64,000 bases of DNA from Paraburkholderia sp. IMGN_8 (GCF_038050405.1 NZ_CP150900.1:4092001-4156000), one strand, 5' to 3'; shown: positions 26,102 to 38,934, counted from the stretch's first letter. Notes: generated by a model from the sequence alone, not told the origin. A program made the numbers and translations.

Positions 26102-27322
26102 TCAGCGCGGCTGATAAACCCACTTGGCATTCAGGATCTCGACCATGACGCGCGCCCGCTGATCGAGCCCGAGGTGATCGGTTGCGCTCATGTTGACCAC
26201 GCCGTTGGTGTTCGCGAGCGCGCGCGTGGCTTCGAGCGCATCGCGCAGCGCGCGGCGAAATTCCGGCGTGCCGGGCGCGGCCTGTGTCAGGGCGATCGGC
26301 ACCGCGTTGCCGAGCAGCATGCCCGCGTCCCACGTATACGAGCCGAACGCCGACACGCTGCCCGCCCCGCGCAGTGCCTCGAAGCGCGCGATGTAATCGA
26401 GCGCGAGACGCTTGGCCGGATGGTCCGTCGGCAATTGCGCGGCGACCAGCACCGGACTGGCGGGCAGGAAAGTGCCGTTGCAATCGGCGCCGCACACGCG
26501 CAGGAAGTCGTTATTGCCGACGCCGTGATTGTGATAAATCAGTCCTTTGAAGCCGCGCTCCCTGAGCGTCTTCGGCGGCAACGCGGCGGGCGTGCCGGCC
26601 GCGCCCACCACCACTGCATCGGGTTTGGCCGCGAGGATCTTGAGGACCTGACCGGTGACGCTCGGATCGGTGCGATTGAAACGCTCGCTCGCCACCACGT
26701 TGACGTGGTGCAGTTGCGCGAATTTCGCGACCTCGGTGTAGAACGTCTCGCCGAGCGCGTCGGCCTGGCCGATAAATGCGATCGTTTTAACGCCGCGCGC
26801 GCTGGCATGTTCGGCAATCGCCGACGCCATCATCGCGTCGGTTTGCGGGGTCTTGAATACCCAGTGGCGTTTCGCATCGACCGGGTCGATGATTTTCGCC
26901 GACGACGCCAGTGAGATCATCGGCGTTTCGCCGTCAGCGACCACGTCGATCATCGCGAGCGAATTCGGCGTGATCGACGAACCAATGATCACGTCGACGT
27001 GATCTTCGGAAATCAGCTTCTTGGTGTCCTGCACGGCCTGTGTGGTGTCGGACGCATCGTCGAGCACGATGTATTCGACTTTCTGACCGCCGAGCTGTTT
27101 GGGCAGCAGCGTGGCCGTGTCGCGCGCGGGAATACCGAGCGAAGCGGCCGGCCCGGTCAGCGACAGCACAAGGCCGATCTTCACCTGCGCAAGTACGATG
27201 CCCGGCAACGCCGCGCCCAGCACGGCAGCAAGGCGGGCGAGCCGATGCTGCAGTTTCGTTGCACGCAAGCTCGATGCGCGAGCACGCCGGGTCGCCGGCT
27301 CAGTCGACTCAAATCGCGGCAT
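26102..27322 (-). CDS. Orphan branched-chain amino acid-type ABC substrate-binding protein
   Basis: This 406-aa periplasmic protein has a basic N-terminus and a hydrophobic core ending at about residue 48 ([10 protein letters not shown]), then the Leu/Ile/Val-binding fold starting [37 protein letters not shown] and [19 protein letters not shown] are typical of the peripla_BP_6 family, whose members often bind aromatic or other carboxylates. No permease or ATPase genes are next to it. The neighbouring enoyl-CoA hydratase and FAH genes suggest an aromatic or acyl compound. Confidence 0.82.
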   Translation of the reverse strand: MPRFESTEPATRRARASSLRATKLQHRLARLAAVLGAALPGIVLAQVKIGLVLSLTGPAASLGIPARDTATLLPKQLGGQKVEYIVLDDASDTTQAVQDTKKLISEDHVDVIIGSSITPNSLAMIDVVADGETPMISLASSAKIIDPVDAKRHWVFKTPQTDAMMASAIAEHASARGVKTIAFIGQADALGETFYTEVAKFAQLHHVNVVASERFNRTDPSVTGQVLKILAAKPDAVVVGAAGTPAALPPKTLRERGFKGLIYHNHGVGNNDFLRVCGADCNGTFLPASPVLVAAQLPTDHPAKRLALDYIARFEALRGAGSVSAFGSYTWDAGMLLGNAVPIALTQAAPGTPEFRRALRDALEATRALANTNGVVNMSATDHLGLDQRARVMVEILNAKWVYQPR

Positions 27323-27561
27323 GCTGCCTTCTCCCGTTGGTTTTTCGTTTTGACGCCCAGCAGACGTACTGCCGATGCGCTGCTTATCTGCTGCTCCGCG
27401 GCTGTCCTGCAATGGACCGGCGGCCGGCTACCCCCGGGCCGCCACCGCGCCAGTCAGTGTAGCGGCGCGCTCTTGCGGCGGCATCGGGCGAAACCCTTTC
27501 GTGTGCGGAGAACCTTGCGCGGATGGCGCCCCGACACCGCATTCCGCACAAATCCGGTGCG

Positions 27562-28545
27562 TCAATCCAGCGGTGCGATGCCCTGGTCGATCGCACCGAA
27601 AATCGACTTGCCCGCTTCGTCGAACATCTCGATCTTCACCGTATCGCCGTATTTCATGAACTCGGTCTGCGGCGCGCCGTGCTCGATGGTTTCGAGGCAG
27701 CGCTTCTCGGCGATGCAGCAATAGCCGCGCTTCGCGTCCTTGTTCGACACCGTGCCCGACCCGACGATCGCGCCGGCGCGCAGATTGCGCGTTTTCGCCG
27801 CGTGCGAGATCAACTGGCCGAAGTGGAACACCATGTCGGTGCCGGCGTCCGGCTGGCCGACCTTCTTGCCGTTCCAGTGGACGATCATCGGCCGGTGCAC
27901 GCGGCCTTCGCGCCAGTGTTCGCCGAGTTCGTCGGGTGTCACGGCGACCGGCGCGAACGAGCTCGCCGGCTTGCTCTGGAAAAAGCCAAAACCCTTCGCG
28001 AGTTCGGCAGGGATCAGATTGCGCAGCGAGACGTCGTTGACCAGCGTGATCAGGCGCACGCCTTTGAGCGCCTGATCGGGCGTGGCGCCCATCGGCACGT
28101 CGGCGGTGATCACCGCGACTTCCGCTTCGAAGTCGATGCCGAATTCTTCCGATGCGCACAGCACGTCGTCTTTCGGGCCGATGAAGTCGTCGCTGCCGCC
28201 CTGGTACATCAGCGGATCGGTCCAGAATTCCGGCGGCATGTCCGCGCCGCGTGCGCGCCGCACCAGTTCGACGTGGTTCACGTACGACGAACCGTCGGCC
28301 CACTGGAATGCGCGCGGCAGCGGCGCCATGCATTCCTTCGCGTCGAACGGGAAGGTGTTGCGGGCGCGCCCCTGATTGAGCGAGTCGTACAGGTCCTGCA
28401 GTTGCGGCGCATAGAAGGCCCAGTCGTCGAGCGCGCGCTGCAGCGTGGGCGCGATCGCGTCGGCAATCGCCGCGGTGTGCAGGTCGCGGGACACGACGAT
28501 CAGTTGGCCGTCGCGCGTGCCGTCCTTCAGCGTGGCAAGTTTCAT
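27562..28545 (-). CDS. Fumarylacetoacetate hydrolase family protein
   Basis: This 327-aa enzyme has the FAH C-terminal fold: FGIDFEAEVAVITADVPMG holds acidic metal ligands, LITLVNDVSLRNLIPAELAKGFGFFQSKP follows, and GSGTVSNKDAKRGYCCIAEKR is near the end. Members cleave C-C bonds in fumarylacetoacetate or related keto acids with Mg or Ca. In Burkholderia this form is usually annotated as a fumarylacetoacetase-type hydrolase in aromatic degradation. It is divergent from an IclR regulator, its likely controller. Confidence 0.88.
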   Translation of the reverse strand: MKLATLKDGTRDGQLIVVSRDLHTAAIADAIAPTLQRALDDWAFYAPQLQDLYDSLNQGRARNTFPFDAKECMAPLPRAFQWADGSSYVNHVELVRRARGADMPPEFWTDPLMYQGGSDDFIGPKDDVLCASEEFGIDFEAEVAVITADVPMGATPDQALKGVRLITLVNDVSLRNLIPAELAKGFGFFQSKPASSFAPVAVTPDELGEHWREGRVHRPMIVHWNGKKVGQPDAGTDMVFHFGQLISHAAKTRNLRAGAIVGSGTVSNKDAKRGYCCIAEKRCLETIEHGAPQTEFMKYGDTVKIEMFDEAGKSIFGAIDQGIAPLD

Positions 28546-28700
28546 AGGGGAATGAGCCGTGTTAGTGACGATAGAGGGAATCTATTCTACGATGGTGAAT
28601 CGCCGCGGCCCAAGCGCCGCTGCCCGGCCGCCGCCGCGGCGGCCCTGCTGTCCTGCTCGTTTTCCGACTGTCTTTTGAACGCGCTCCGTGCGCCCTGCTC

Positions 28701-29600
28701 ATGCATCCAATTGCCCGCCCCGGCGCGATCCATACCGACGCCGCCCCAGCTGAACCGCTCGACCACGCGGAATCCGCGGATTCCGCCGACGACGAAACCG
28801 TCGAGGCCGGCGAGGAAAAGCTGCGCTCTGGCATTCAGTCGATCGAAGTCGGTTTCAGGCTGCTCGACGTGCTGACCCACGAACCGCGCGCGATGATGCT
28901 ACGCGATCTGGCGCAGCGCGCCGGCATGAGTCCGGCCAAGGCGCATCGCTATCTGGTGAGTTTTCTGCGCCTGGGCGTGGTCGCGCAGGATCCGCTTTCT
29001 GGCCGCTACGAACTGGGCGGTTTCGCATTGCAATTGGGACTCGCGCGGCTCGCGCGTGTCGACGGCGTGAAGCTGGCGCGCATTGCGCTTGCCGAACTGC
29101 GCGACCGGCTCGATCTGACGGTAGGCATCGCGGTGTGGGGCAATCAGGGGCCGACGATGGTTCACTGGATGGAATCGAGCCACCCGGCCAAGGCGTCGCT
29201 CAAGCTCGGCGACGTGATGCCGCTGCTCAGTTCCGCCACCGGCCTGCTGTTTGCCGCCTATCTGCCGCCCAGCAAGACCGCTGCGATGCTGGAGCGCGAG
29301 CTGGCCGATTCGCGCCGCTCGGCGCACACCAGCGGACCACGCACGCGGGAAGAAGTCGAACGGGTATTGGCTGACGTGCGGCAACACGGAGCGGCACGCG
29401 TCGAAGGCATGTTGCTGCCGACTATCCACGCATTCTGCATGCCGGTGTTCGACTCGACCGGCGATCTCGCGCTCGGCCTGATCGCGCTCGGCCATGAAGG
29501 TGCGTTCGATATCAGTTGGGGCGGCGAGATCGATACGGCGATGCGCGAGTGTGCGCAAAAGCTGTCGTACGAGCTGGGGTATAGTGCGGCGCCGCGCTGA
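28701..29600 (+). CDS. IclR family transcriptional regulator
   Basis: This 299-aa regulator has an N-terminal low-complexity stretch (about residues 1-45), a winged helix-turn-helix at about 50-105 (MLRDLAQRAGMSPAKAHRYLVSFLRLG), and the IclR effector domain to the end (PTMVHWMESSHPAKASLKLGDVMPLLSSATGLLF). It probably controls the divergent FAH gene, 155 bp away. No good ribosome site precedes the ATG, so the true start could differ. Its leader holds a very GC-rich hairpin at 28626-28644. Confidence 0.87.
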   Translation: MHPIARPGAIHTDAAPAEPLDHAESADSADDETVEAGEEKLRSGIQSIEVGFRLLDVLTHEPRAMMLRDLAQRAGMSPAKAHRYLVSFLRLGVVAQDPLSGRYELGGFALQLGLARLARVDGVKLARIALAELRDRLDLTVGIAVWGNQGPTMVHWMESSHPAKASLKLGDVMPLLSSATGLLFAAYLPPSKTAAMLERELADSRRSAHTSGPRTREEVERVLADVRQHGAARVEGMLLPTIHAFCMPVFDSTGDLALGLIALGHEGAFDISWGGEIDTAMRECAQKLSYELGYSAAPR

Positions 29601-29641
29601 GCCACTGCGGTCACCTCCCACCTGCCAAAACTCACTCGCCG

Positions 29642-30910
29642 ATGTCCTCACCGTCCATCACACGCCGCTCCGATCGCACGCAGCCTGTCGCCGCGCGCCG
29701 CGGTGTGCGCACGTGGCGCTGGATTGCGGTACTGGTCGTGGTAGCCGTCCTGCACTGGATCGCCGCGCAGTGGGTCGAGCACAACAGCGCGATGCTGAAT
29801 GCATCGGACAAGGAGCATATTCCCGTGCAGGTCGCGCTACTGACGCCCGAGCGCATCGAGCGCAAACCTGTCGGCGCCGCGCCGCAACCGCAGCCGGTAG
29901 CACCAGCGCATAAGGCCGCCGCCAGCAAGCCGCGCGAACATGTACTGACCGCTACGCAGCCCGGAACAGAAGCGCACGCTTCCCCTAAGGCTGCGTCGGA
30001 GGCTGCAGCGAGCGCATCGGCCGCGGCAAGTAGCGCCAATGCAAGCGCAGCCGGCACGGCCAGCGCGCCCGCCGCCGCCAATGCGCCCCAAGCTTCACCC
30101 GGCGTGAAATTCTCCGTCCCGCCTTCGGGCGAACTGCAATACGACACGTTTTACAACGGCGTGCGCAACCAGCCAGGCACGATCCACTGGACCAGCAACG
30201 CCCAGAGCTATGAAATGGTCGTATCTGTGCCGCTACCGTTCATTGGCACGTTTGTCTATTCGAGCCGCGGCCGCATTGACGCATTCGGCCTCGCCCCCGA
30301 GCAATATGTCGAGAAGCGCGGCCGCCGGCCCGAAGACGTGTCGATCTTCAATCGCGCCGCCAAACAGGTCGCGTTCACGCGCACCCCGGCGACGCTGCCG
30401 CTGCCCGACGGCGCGCAAGACCGCTTCAGCATGGTGATGCAGCTCGCCAGCCTGGTGCGCGGCGATCCCGGCGCGTATCAGCCTGGCGTGACGCGGCAGT
30501 TCTTCGTCGTCGATAGCGACAGCGGTGAGAACTGGCCGGTCGAGACCATCGGCGAGGAGACCATCCGCACCGCGCAGGGCTACCTCGATACGCGCCATTT
30601 CAAACGGCTGCCCCGCCACGACGGCGATCGGCGCCGCATCGACGTGTGGCTCGCGCCGTCGCTCGGCTGGTTGCCTGCGCGAATCATGCAGACCGAACCG
30701 AACGGCACGCAATTCGAACTGGTGTGGCGCGGCAAGCTCGACGCTACGAGCGTCGGCGGCTCAGCCGGCAACACGGACAACAGCAGCAACGGTTCGCCTG
30801 ACAATTCGGCAAACCCCACGCCATCTTCTGCACCGGCGGATACGCCCGAAGCCCCGCCTACTTCGCCGATCAATTCGACCGATCCCAGCAACCCGCCCGA
30901 AAAGCCCTGA
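29642..30910 (+). CDS. DUF3108 domain-containing protein
   Basis: This 422-aa protein has one N-terminal membrane helix (about residues 24-45, WRWIAVLVVVAVLHWIAAQW), then an Ala/Ser/Pro-rich linker of about 90 residues. The DUF3108 domain covers about 160-355 (PPSGELQYDTFYNGVRNQPG, FVYSSRGRIDAFGLAPEQYVEKRGRRPEDV, RRRIDVWLAPSLGWLPARIMQTEPNGTQFELVWRG in outline). A Ser/Pro/Asn tail ends it. The topology suggests a periplasmic domain tethered to the inner membrane. Function is unknown. Confidence 0.85.
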   Translation: MSSPSITRRSDRTQPVAARRGVRTWRWIAVLVVVAVLHWIAAQWVEHNSAMLNASDKEHIPVQVALLTPERIERKPVGAAPQPQPVAPAHKAAASKPREHVLTATQPGTEAHASPKAASEAAASASAAASSANASAAGTASAPAAANAPQASPGVKFSVPPSGELQYDTFYNGVRNQPGTIHWTSNAQSYEMVVSVPLPFIGTFVYSSRGRIDAFGLAPEQYVEKRGRRPEDVSIFNRAAKQVAFTRTPATLPLPDGAQDRFSMVMQLASLVRGDPGAYQPGVTRQFFVVDSDSGENWPVETIGEETIRTAQGYLDTRHFKRLPRHDGDRRRIDVWLAPSLGWLPARIMQTEPNGTQFELVWRGKLDATSVGGSAGNTDNSSNGSPDNSANPTPSSAPADTPEAPPTSPINSTDPSNPPEKP

Positions 30911-30911
30911 A

Positions 30912-31223
30912 TGCCTGCAGGGTCCTGAAACGGTCGAGCACATTCGCGACGTGCTCACGCATACGTTGTCAGAAGGCGACGCTCTCGCGTGCGAAGCCCT
31001 GCGCGATTTCGATGTACGCAGTAAGCTGGGGGCGTTGCATCTTCCCACCCTCGCGGTGGCGGGCCGCCACGACACGGGCACGCCACCGGCTGCTATGCGG
31101 GCAATAGCAGACGCCATCGAGGGCGCACAGTTCGAACGGCTTGAAGCCGCTCATCTTGCGCCGATCGAGCAATCTCACCGTTTTGCCGCACTGCTTGAAA
31201 CGTTTCTTGAAAGGCCGGTCTAA
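30912..31223 (+). pseudogene. Remnant of a 3-oxoadipate enol-lactonase-like (PcaD) alpha/beta hydrolase
   Basis: Right behind the DUF3108 stop codon, one frame stays open and encodes about 104 residues that read as the C-terminal third of a PcaD-like hydrolase: ACEALRDFDVRSKLGALHLPTL, then AVAGRHDTGTPPAAMRAIADAI (acid residue), then RLEAAHLAPIEQSHRFAALLETFLE with the catalytic histidine. The N-terminal part with the nucleophile elbow is missing and no start codon fits. It is best read as a gene remnant left by a deletion. Confidence 0.65.
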
Positions 31224-31341
31224 CCGGTAGGTTCGGAACTTTTGCAAGCATCAATCCGGACCCACCCCTTGAATTCCACACCATACGCTCCACCTATGGC
31301 GCAGGAATGGCCAGGAGCCAACGGAAATAAGGAGTGTCGCC

Positions 31342-31599
31342 ATGCAAATGATCTACAACAGCCCCAACTATTGTGTCGTCGAGTTTCCGCCGCAGGAAGG
31401 TCCGCTGGCCATGAAGTCCGGTGGCTACGAGATCGTCGACAAGAACATGCAGCGCGAAATCTACATTGACGGTGCAATGGCGGCGCGCTTTCGCGAGCAC
31501 GTGCAAAAACTGATCGAAGAGGAGCCGTCGCTGGACGAAGTAGACGAATTCCTCGGCCAGTTCGACAGTCTGATGCATCAACCGGTGATTCTTCACTAA
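31342..31599 (+). CDS. DUF3567 family protein
   Basis: This 85-aa protein matches the small DUF3567 family found mainly in Burkholderiales: MQMIYNSPNYCVVEFPP at the start, GGYEIVDKNMQREIYIDG in the middle and an acidic helix (EEEPSLDEVDEFLGQFDSLM) at the end. AAGGAG lies upstream of the ATG. It is a single-gene unit with a strong terminator at 31691-31725. Function is unknown. Confidence 0.85.
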   Translation: MQMIYNSPNYCVVEFPPQEGPLAMKSGGYEIVDKNMQREIYIDGAMAARFREHVQKLIEEEPSLDEVDEFLGQFDSLMHQPVILH

Positions 31600-31903
31600 C
31601 CTCAAGGTTTGGCGTAACGATTTGGCGACATACATCGACCGCGCCGTCAGGCCTACCCGGCGGCCTTAACAAGACGGTCAGCTTCGATAGAACGGCCCAG
31701 CAGGCTTTTGCCTCGCTGGGCCGTTTTCTTTCTTCGTATTGTTTCGTTTCCCTGTGTGTTCGGGCATGTTCATGCGTTCTGGTTGCCAGGCAGCCGAACC
31801 CGCCGCACCCAGTGCGGTTGCGCCGCCCGCGCCCGGCGGAACCGCGCCGTAGCGGCTACAATGACAGGTTTCCCGAAAAAGCCGGCGCAAGCCCACGTCC
31901 GCC
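31600..31903. other. Intergenic region with terminator, upstream of split metH
   Basis: Apart from the terminator at 31691-31725 these 304 bp show no gene. I looked for a cobalamin riboswitch before metH and saw no B12-box-like sequence that I could support. Confidence 0.5.
31691..31725 (+). terminator. Rho-independent terminator after the DUF3567 gene
   Basis: AACGGCCCAGC at 31691-31701 pairs with GCTGGGCCGTT at 31715-31725 (11 bp, extended inward by AGG/CCT), followed by TTTCTTTCTT. Confidence 0.9.
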
Positions 31904-32974
31904 ATGAACCAGCCTGCTCAAACCGCCTCGCCAGTCCGTCCTGACGCCGCCTATACGCGCGGCACGGCGCTGCCCGCGCTGCTCAAGTCGCGCATCCTGA
32001 TCCTGGACGGCGCGATGGGCACGATGATCCAGCGCTACAAGCTCGACGAAGCCCGCTACCGCGGCGAACGCTTCAAGGATTACGGCCGCGACATCAAGGG
32101 CAACAACGAGTTGCTGTCGATCACGCAGCCGCAGATCATCAGCGAGATCCACGAGCAATATCTCGCGGCGGGCGCGGACATCATCGAGACCAATACCTTC
32201 GGCGCCACCACGGTCGCGCAGGCCGACTACGGGATGGAAGACCTCGCGATCGAGATGAACCTCGAATCGGCGAAGCTGGCGCGCGCCGCCTGCGACAAGT
32301 ATTCGACGCCGGACAAGCCACGCTTTGTCGCCGGCGCGATCGGACCGACGCCGAAAACAGCGAGCATTTCTCCTGATGTGAACGATCCCGGCGCGCGCAA
32401 CGTGACTTTCGACGAACTGCGCGCGGCGTACTACGAACAGGCGAAAGCGCTGCTCGACGGCGGCGCCGATCTGTTTCTCGTCGAAACGATCTTCGACACG
32501 CTCAATGCGAAGGCCGCGCTGTTCGCGCTGGATGAACTCTTCGAAGACACCGGCGAACGTCTGCCGATCATGATCTCGGGCACCGTCACCGACGCATCGG
32601 GCCGCATTCTGTCGGGGCAGACTGTCGAAGCGTTCTGGAATTCGCTGCGTCACGCCAAGCCGCTCACATTCGGCCTGAACTGCGCGTTGGGCGCGGCGTT
32701 GATGCGTCCGTACATCGCCGAACTGGCGAAGCTATGCGACACCTACGTGTCGTGCTACCCGAACGCCGGTTTGCCGAATCCGATGAGCGACACAGGCTTC
32801 GACGAATTGCCGGCTGATACGTCGGGATTGCTGAAGGAGTTCGCACAGGCAGGTCTCGTGAATATCGCCGGCGGCTGCTGCGGCACGACGCCGGAGCATA
32901 TTGCGGCGATTGCCAAGGCGCTGGCCGAAGTCAAGCCACGCCCATGGCCGACCCAGTATCGCGACGCCGCCTGA
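31904..32974 (+). CDS. metH: Methionine synthase, homocysteine-binding subunit (split MetH N-part)
   Basis: This 356-aa protein equals the first domain of cobalamin-dependent MetH. After a short tail comes [12 protein letters not shown], and the zinc cysteines are Cys260 (GLNCALGA) and Cys325/Cys326 (GGCCGTT). It should bind and activate homocysteine. The remaining domains are on the next gene, 85 bp downstream, so the enzyme must work as two chains. Split MetH is the usual form in Burkholderia. The N-terminal 20 residues are not part of the fold. Confidence 0.93.
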   Translation: MNQPAQTASPVRPDAAYTRGTALPALLKSRILILDGAMGTMIQRYKLDEARYRGERFKDYGRDIKGNNELLSITQPQIISEIHEQYLAAGADIIETNTFGATTVAQADYGMEDLAIEMNLESAKLARAACDKYSTPDKPRFVAGAIGPTPKTASISPDVNDPGARNVTFDELRAAYYEQAKALLDGGADLFLVETIFDTLNAKAALFALDELFEDTGERLPIMISGTVTDASGRILSGQTVEAFWNSLRHAKPLTFGLNCALGAALMRPYIAELAKLCDTYVSCYPNAGLPNPMSDTGFDELPADTSGLLKEFAQAGLVNIAGGCCGTTPEHIAAIAKALAEVKPRPWPTQYRDAA

Positions 32975-33059
32975 GTCCGGCGGCTCTACCCTGACTCGCC
33001 GCTCGTCCGCTACCGAAACAGACGCACCTAATCGCACGCAATCGAACCGCACACACGCC

Positions 33060-35777
<2,718 letters not shown>

Positions 35778-35934
35778 GCCTTGCGTGGCGGGAAGCCCAC
35801 TATATCGGGCGTGAAAGGCTGAATATTTGCGGCAGTGTAATTTTCGGCTTTGTAGACTGAAATAGCTTTACCCCGCCAGACGCGGCCAAAACGCGTCGGC
35901 TTATCCAATTGCAATCGTCAACGGAGAAAATCGT

Positions 35935-36144
35935 ATGAAGAAGCTGACGCTGTTATTGACGGCTGTTTCGCTTGCCGCAGGCGCTTCTGTGGCGCTGGCT
36001 CAACCCGCCGCTCCGAACGGCTCCAGCGCGGTCAGTTCGTACTCGCCGCCCACGGAGAAGCACGTCAAGAAGCCCAAGAAGCAGAAAATGAAGAAGGGTG
36101 CGTCAGCGCCGATGGCTGCACCTGCGGACGCCGCCAGCCAGTAA
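35935..36144 (+). CDS. Small secreted Lys/Pro-rich protein
   Basis: This 69-aa protein has a clear signal peptide (MKKLTLLLTAVSLAAGASVALAQ in outline, cleavage near residue 22) and a mature part of 47 residues rich in Lys, Pro and Ala (KHVKKPKKQKMKKGAS). I know no domain for it. AACGGAGAA precedes the ATG closely. A good terminator follows at 36189-36215. Such short basic exported proteins are common in Burkholderia, and function is unknown. Confidence 0.7.
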   Translation: MKKLTLLLTAVSLAAGASVALAQPAAPNGSSAVSSYSPPTEKHVKKPKKQKMKKGASAPMAAPADAASQ

Positions 36145-36188
36145 TCAGCACAGCTCGGACAGGCCGCCAGTTCAGACCTGTGAAAGAC

Positions 36189-36215
36189 AAAGAGCCCGCA
36201 CGAAGCGGGCTCTTT
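36189..36215. terminator. Rho-independent terminator
   Basis: AAAGAGCCCGC and GCGGGCTCTTT form an 11-bp stem with a 5-base loop, followed by TTATT. It lies between the secreted protein gene and the convergent DUF1840 gene. Confidence 0.88.
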
Positions 36216-36297
36216 TTATTGGCACATAATTTATCGGCACATAAGGCTCTGTGGCACGAGGCGTGCCGCACGCCGCGACCGGCGGGCAGACTCGGAC

Positions 36298-36624
36298 TCA
36301 AAGGCCCCAGACAATATCCGCGTTTTCCTTCTGTGCCGCGCGCAGCATGTCCAGGAACGGATACGCGCGCTGCGCGAGTCCCGGCGGAATCTCATGATGC
36401 TCATGGCCTTCTTCGCCTTCGTGAAAATGACCGTCGTGCTCGGCGCGCTCCTGTTTGTCCGTACTGATGGCCGATTCGAGTTTCGTGATCGCGGTACCCA
36501 GTTCGTCGTGGGTAATGACGCCACGCTCACCCAGGCGCTTGCCGACGATGCCGACGAGGTACTGCGCGAGATTCTCCAGCATCACCACGTCCGGAGCAGC
36601 GCGACATTTGAAAGTAATCAGCAT
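36298..36624 (-). CDS. DUF1840 domain-containing protein
   Basis: This 108-aa protein is of the DUF1840 family, seen in betaproteobacteria. MLITFKCRAAPDVVMLENLAQ opens it, followed by a helical part (GKRLGERGVITHDEL), a His/Glu-rich loop (EHDGHFHEGEEGHEHHE) that may bind metal, and a C-terminal helix (RAYPFLDMLRAAQKENADIVWGL). The start at 36624 agrees with the family. Function is unknown. Confidence 0.85.
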   Translation of the reverse strand: MLITFKCRAAPDVVMLENLAQYLVGIVGKRLGERGVITHDELGTAITKLESAISTDKQERAEHDGHFHEGEEGHEHHEIPPGLAQRAYPFLDMLRAAQKENADIVWGL

Positions 36625-37054
36625 GACTGTTCCCTTTTTCGTTATGTTGGATCGACACGCGAGCGGCCGTACGGCCACCGCCGGCGCGCGTTTCGTTGAC
36701 TCGCCGATCAGGCACGGCCGCCACGGCCCTTAGCGGGCATCTCATTGAACATATTAGCACCTGCTAAAATCCGTCTGGACGGAAAAGCGCGCCGCCCCAC
36801 GCCGCGCGCGGCTTGGCGGAAGTGGCATGGCCGGGTCTGCTGGCAGCGGTCTGCCTGCAGCCGCCGCATGTCGCCGCGCACCGCGCCAGCCGTGCCGCAG
36901 GCAATGAGCCTGATACCGCGCCCGACCGGCGTGCCCGACGTATCTTGGCGGGCGCGTCGCCGCTTTCCACGCTTCTGACGAATCGGCTGCGCCTGCCGCG
37001 GCGGCCGGCGCCTCTTCCGCATCACCGGATTGCCTCACTGGACTCGCAACAAGC
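36625..37054. other. Intergenic region upstream of argS
   Basis: These 430 bp carry no credible gene although both strands have open frames. A short dyad TTAGC-ACCT-GCTAA lies at 36754-36767 and includes TAAAAT, a possible -10 for argS. The remaining 280 bp are GC-rich without visible repeats. A degenerate gene cannot be excluded. Confidence 0.45.
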
Positions 37055-38845
37055 ATGCTGCCTGCACATAAACATACCCTCGAAACACTGCTCGCCGACA
37101 CGGTGAAGCAAGTTGCGCAAGCGTCCCAAGGCGCGAGCGAAGCCACGTTCGTTGCGCCCGCGATCACGCTGGAGCGCCCCAAAGTCGCCGCGCACGGCGA
37201 CGTCGCCTGCAACGTGGCGATGCAACTCGCGAAGCCGCTGCGCGCCAACCCGCGCCAGCTGGCCCAACAGATCGTCGACGCGCTGCTCGCGCAGCCGCAA
37301 GCCAAGGGGCTCGTGGAAGCCGCCGAAGTGGCCGGTCCCGGCTTCATCAACCTGCGCCTCGCAGCCGCTGCCAAGCAGGCGGTGATCGCCGCAGTGTTCG
37401 CCGAAAACAATGCGTTCGGCCGTTCGCAGCGCGATGCCGGCAAGCATGTGCTGATCGAATTCGTGTCGGCCAACCCGACCGGCCCGCTGCACGTCGGCCA
37501 TGGCCGTCAGGCGGCGCTCGGCGATGCGCTTTCGAACGTGCTGGCCTCGCAAGGCTATGACGTGCACCGCGAGTTCTATTACAACGACGCCGGCGTGCAG
37601 ATCAACACGCTCGCCGTGTCGACCCAGGCGCGCGCCCGCGGCCTCGCTCCCGGCGACGCCGGCTGGCCGGCATCGGCGTACAACGGCGAGTACATCGCCG
37701 AGATCGCGCAAGACTATCTGAACGGCGTCACCGTTGCCGCGAGCGACGGCGAGCCCGTTACGGGCGCTCGCGACATCGAAGACCTCGACGCGATCCGCCG
37801 CTTCGCGGTCGCGTACCTGCGCCGCGAGCAGGACATGGACTTGCAGGCATTCGGCGTGAAGTTCGACCAGTACTATCTGGAGTCTTCGCTGTACAAGGAA
37901 GGCCGCGTCGAGAAGACGGTCGAGGCGCTGATCGCCGCCGGCAAGACCTATGAACAGGAAGGCGCGCTGTGGCTGCGCACCACCGACGACGGCGACGACA
38001 AAGACCGCGTGATGCGCAAGACCGACGGCACCTACACGTACTTCGTGCCGGACGTCGCCTATCACGTCGCCAAGTGGGAACGCGGCTTCACCAAGGTCAT
38101 CAATATCCAGGGCTCGGACCACCACGGCACGATCGCGCGGGTGCGCGCCGGCCTGCAAGGCCTCGGCATCGGCATTCCGAAGGGCTATCCGGACTACATC
38201 CTGCACAAGATGGTCACGGTGATGCGCAACGGCGAAGAAGTGAAGATCTCGAAGCGCGCCGGCAGCTATGTGACGGTGCGCGACCTGATCGAATGGTCGG
38301 GCGGCGCGACGCCGGGCTCGGAAGCCGCCGTCGATCTGATCGACGAAGAGACCATTCGCCGCGGCCGCGACGCCGTGCGCTTCTTCCTGATCTCGCGCAA
38401 GGCCGACACCGAATTCGTGTTCGACATCGACCTCGCGCTGAAGCAGAACGACGAAAATCCGGTGCATTACGTGCAGTATGCGCATGCGCGGATCTGCTCG
38501 GTCATCGCCGAGTGCAAGGCGCGCTACAACACCGACGAGAGCACGCTGGCCGGGGTGGACGTGTCGCCGCTCACCAGCGAACGCGCCATGGCCTTGCTGA
38601 ACAAGCTCGCCGAGTTCCCGGACATGCTGCAGCATGCCGCCGACGAACTCGCGCCGCACGCGGTCGCGTTCTACTTGCGCGATCTCGCCGGGGAATTCCA
38701 CTCGTTCTACAATGACAAAGCCGAGCGCGTGCTGGTCGACGATGCAGCCGAGCGCAATGCACGCGTCGCACTGCTTGCGGCCACGCGCCAGGTGCTGGCC
38801 AACGGTCTTGCAACGATCGGCGTCTCCGCTCCCGTCAAGATGTAA
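37055..38845 (+). CDS. argS: Arginyl-tRNA synthetase
   Basis: This 596-aa class I synthetase has the HIGH-type motif HVGHG (about residues 146-150) after ANPTGPL, and the KMSKS-type motif KISKR (about 396-400). It charges tRNA-Arg. An N-terminal Arg-specific domain (about 1-110) and the DALR anticodon domain at the end ([17 protein letters not shown]) are both present. It is followed by the SPOR, dsbA, SDR and BtuF-like genes on the same strand. Confidence 0.97.
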   Translation: MLPAHKHTLETLLADTVKQVAQASQGASEATFVAPAITLERPKVAAHGDVACNVAMQLAKPLRANPRQLAQQIVDALLAQPQAKGLVEAAEVAGPGFINLRLAAAAKQAVIAAVFAENNAFGRSQRDAGKHVLIEFVSANPTGPLHVGHGRQAALGDALSNVLASQGYDVHREFYYNDAGVQINTLAVSTQARARGLAPGDAGWPASAYNGEYIAEIAQDYLNGVTVAASDGEPVTGARDIEDLDAIRRFAVAYLRREQDMDLQAFGVKFDQYYLESSLYKEGRVEKTVEALIAAGKTYEQEGALWLRTTDDGDDKDRVMRKTDGTYTYFVPDVAYHVAKWERGFTKVINIQGSDHHGTIARVRAGLQGLGIGIPKGYPDYILHKMVTVMRNGEEVKISKRAGSYVTVRDLIEWSGGATPGSEAAVDLIDEETIRRGRDAVRFFLISRKADTEFVFDIDLALKQNDENPVHYVQYAHARICSVIAECKARYNTDESTLAGVDVSPLTSERAMALLNKLAEFPDMLQHAADELAPHAVAFYLRDLAGEFHSFYNDKAERVLVDDAAERNARVALLAATRQVLANGLATIGVSAPVKM

Positions 38846-38877
38846 GTCCTCCGGCGCGTACCGACACGATTCGCACG

Positions 38878-38902
38878 CGGCCGTCGTTATAATCGACGGC
38901 CG
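38878..38902 (+). promoter_or_regulatory. Palindrome around a TATAAT box before the SPOR gene
   Basis: CGGCCGTCG at 38878-38886 and CGACGGCCG at 38894-38902 are perfect 9-bp inverted arms enclosing TTATAAT, whose TATAAT is a perfect -10 box. No T-run follows, so a terminator for argS is less likely than an operator or promoter. Confidence 0.4.
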
Positions 38903-38934
38903 TTCCAGGATTCTCTTTGCAGGTGATTTATACG

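Noticed and set aside
36754..37473. A 239-codon minus-strand frame over the argS upstream region
   Set aside because: It overlaps the argS start and has no family pattern; it is counted as intergenic noise.
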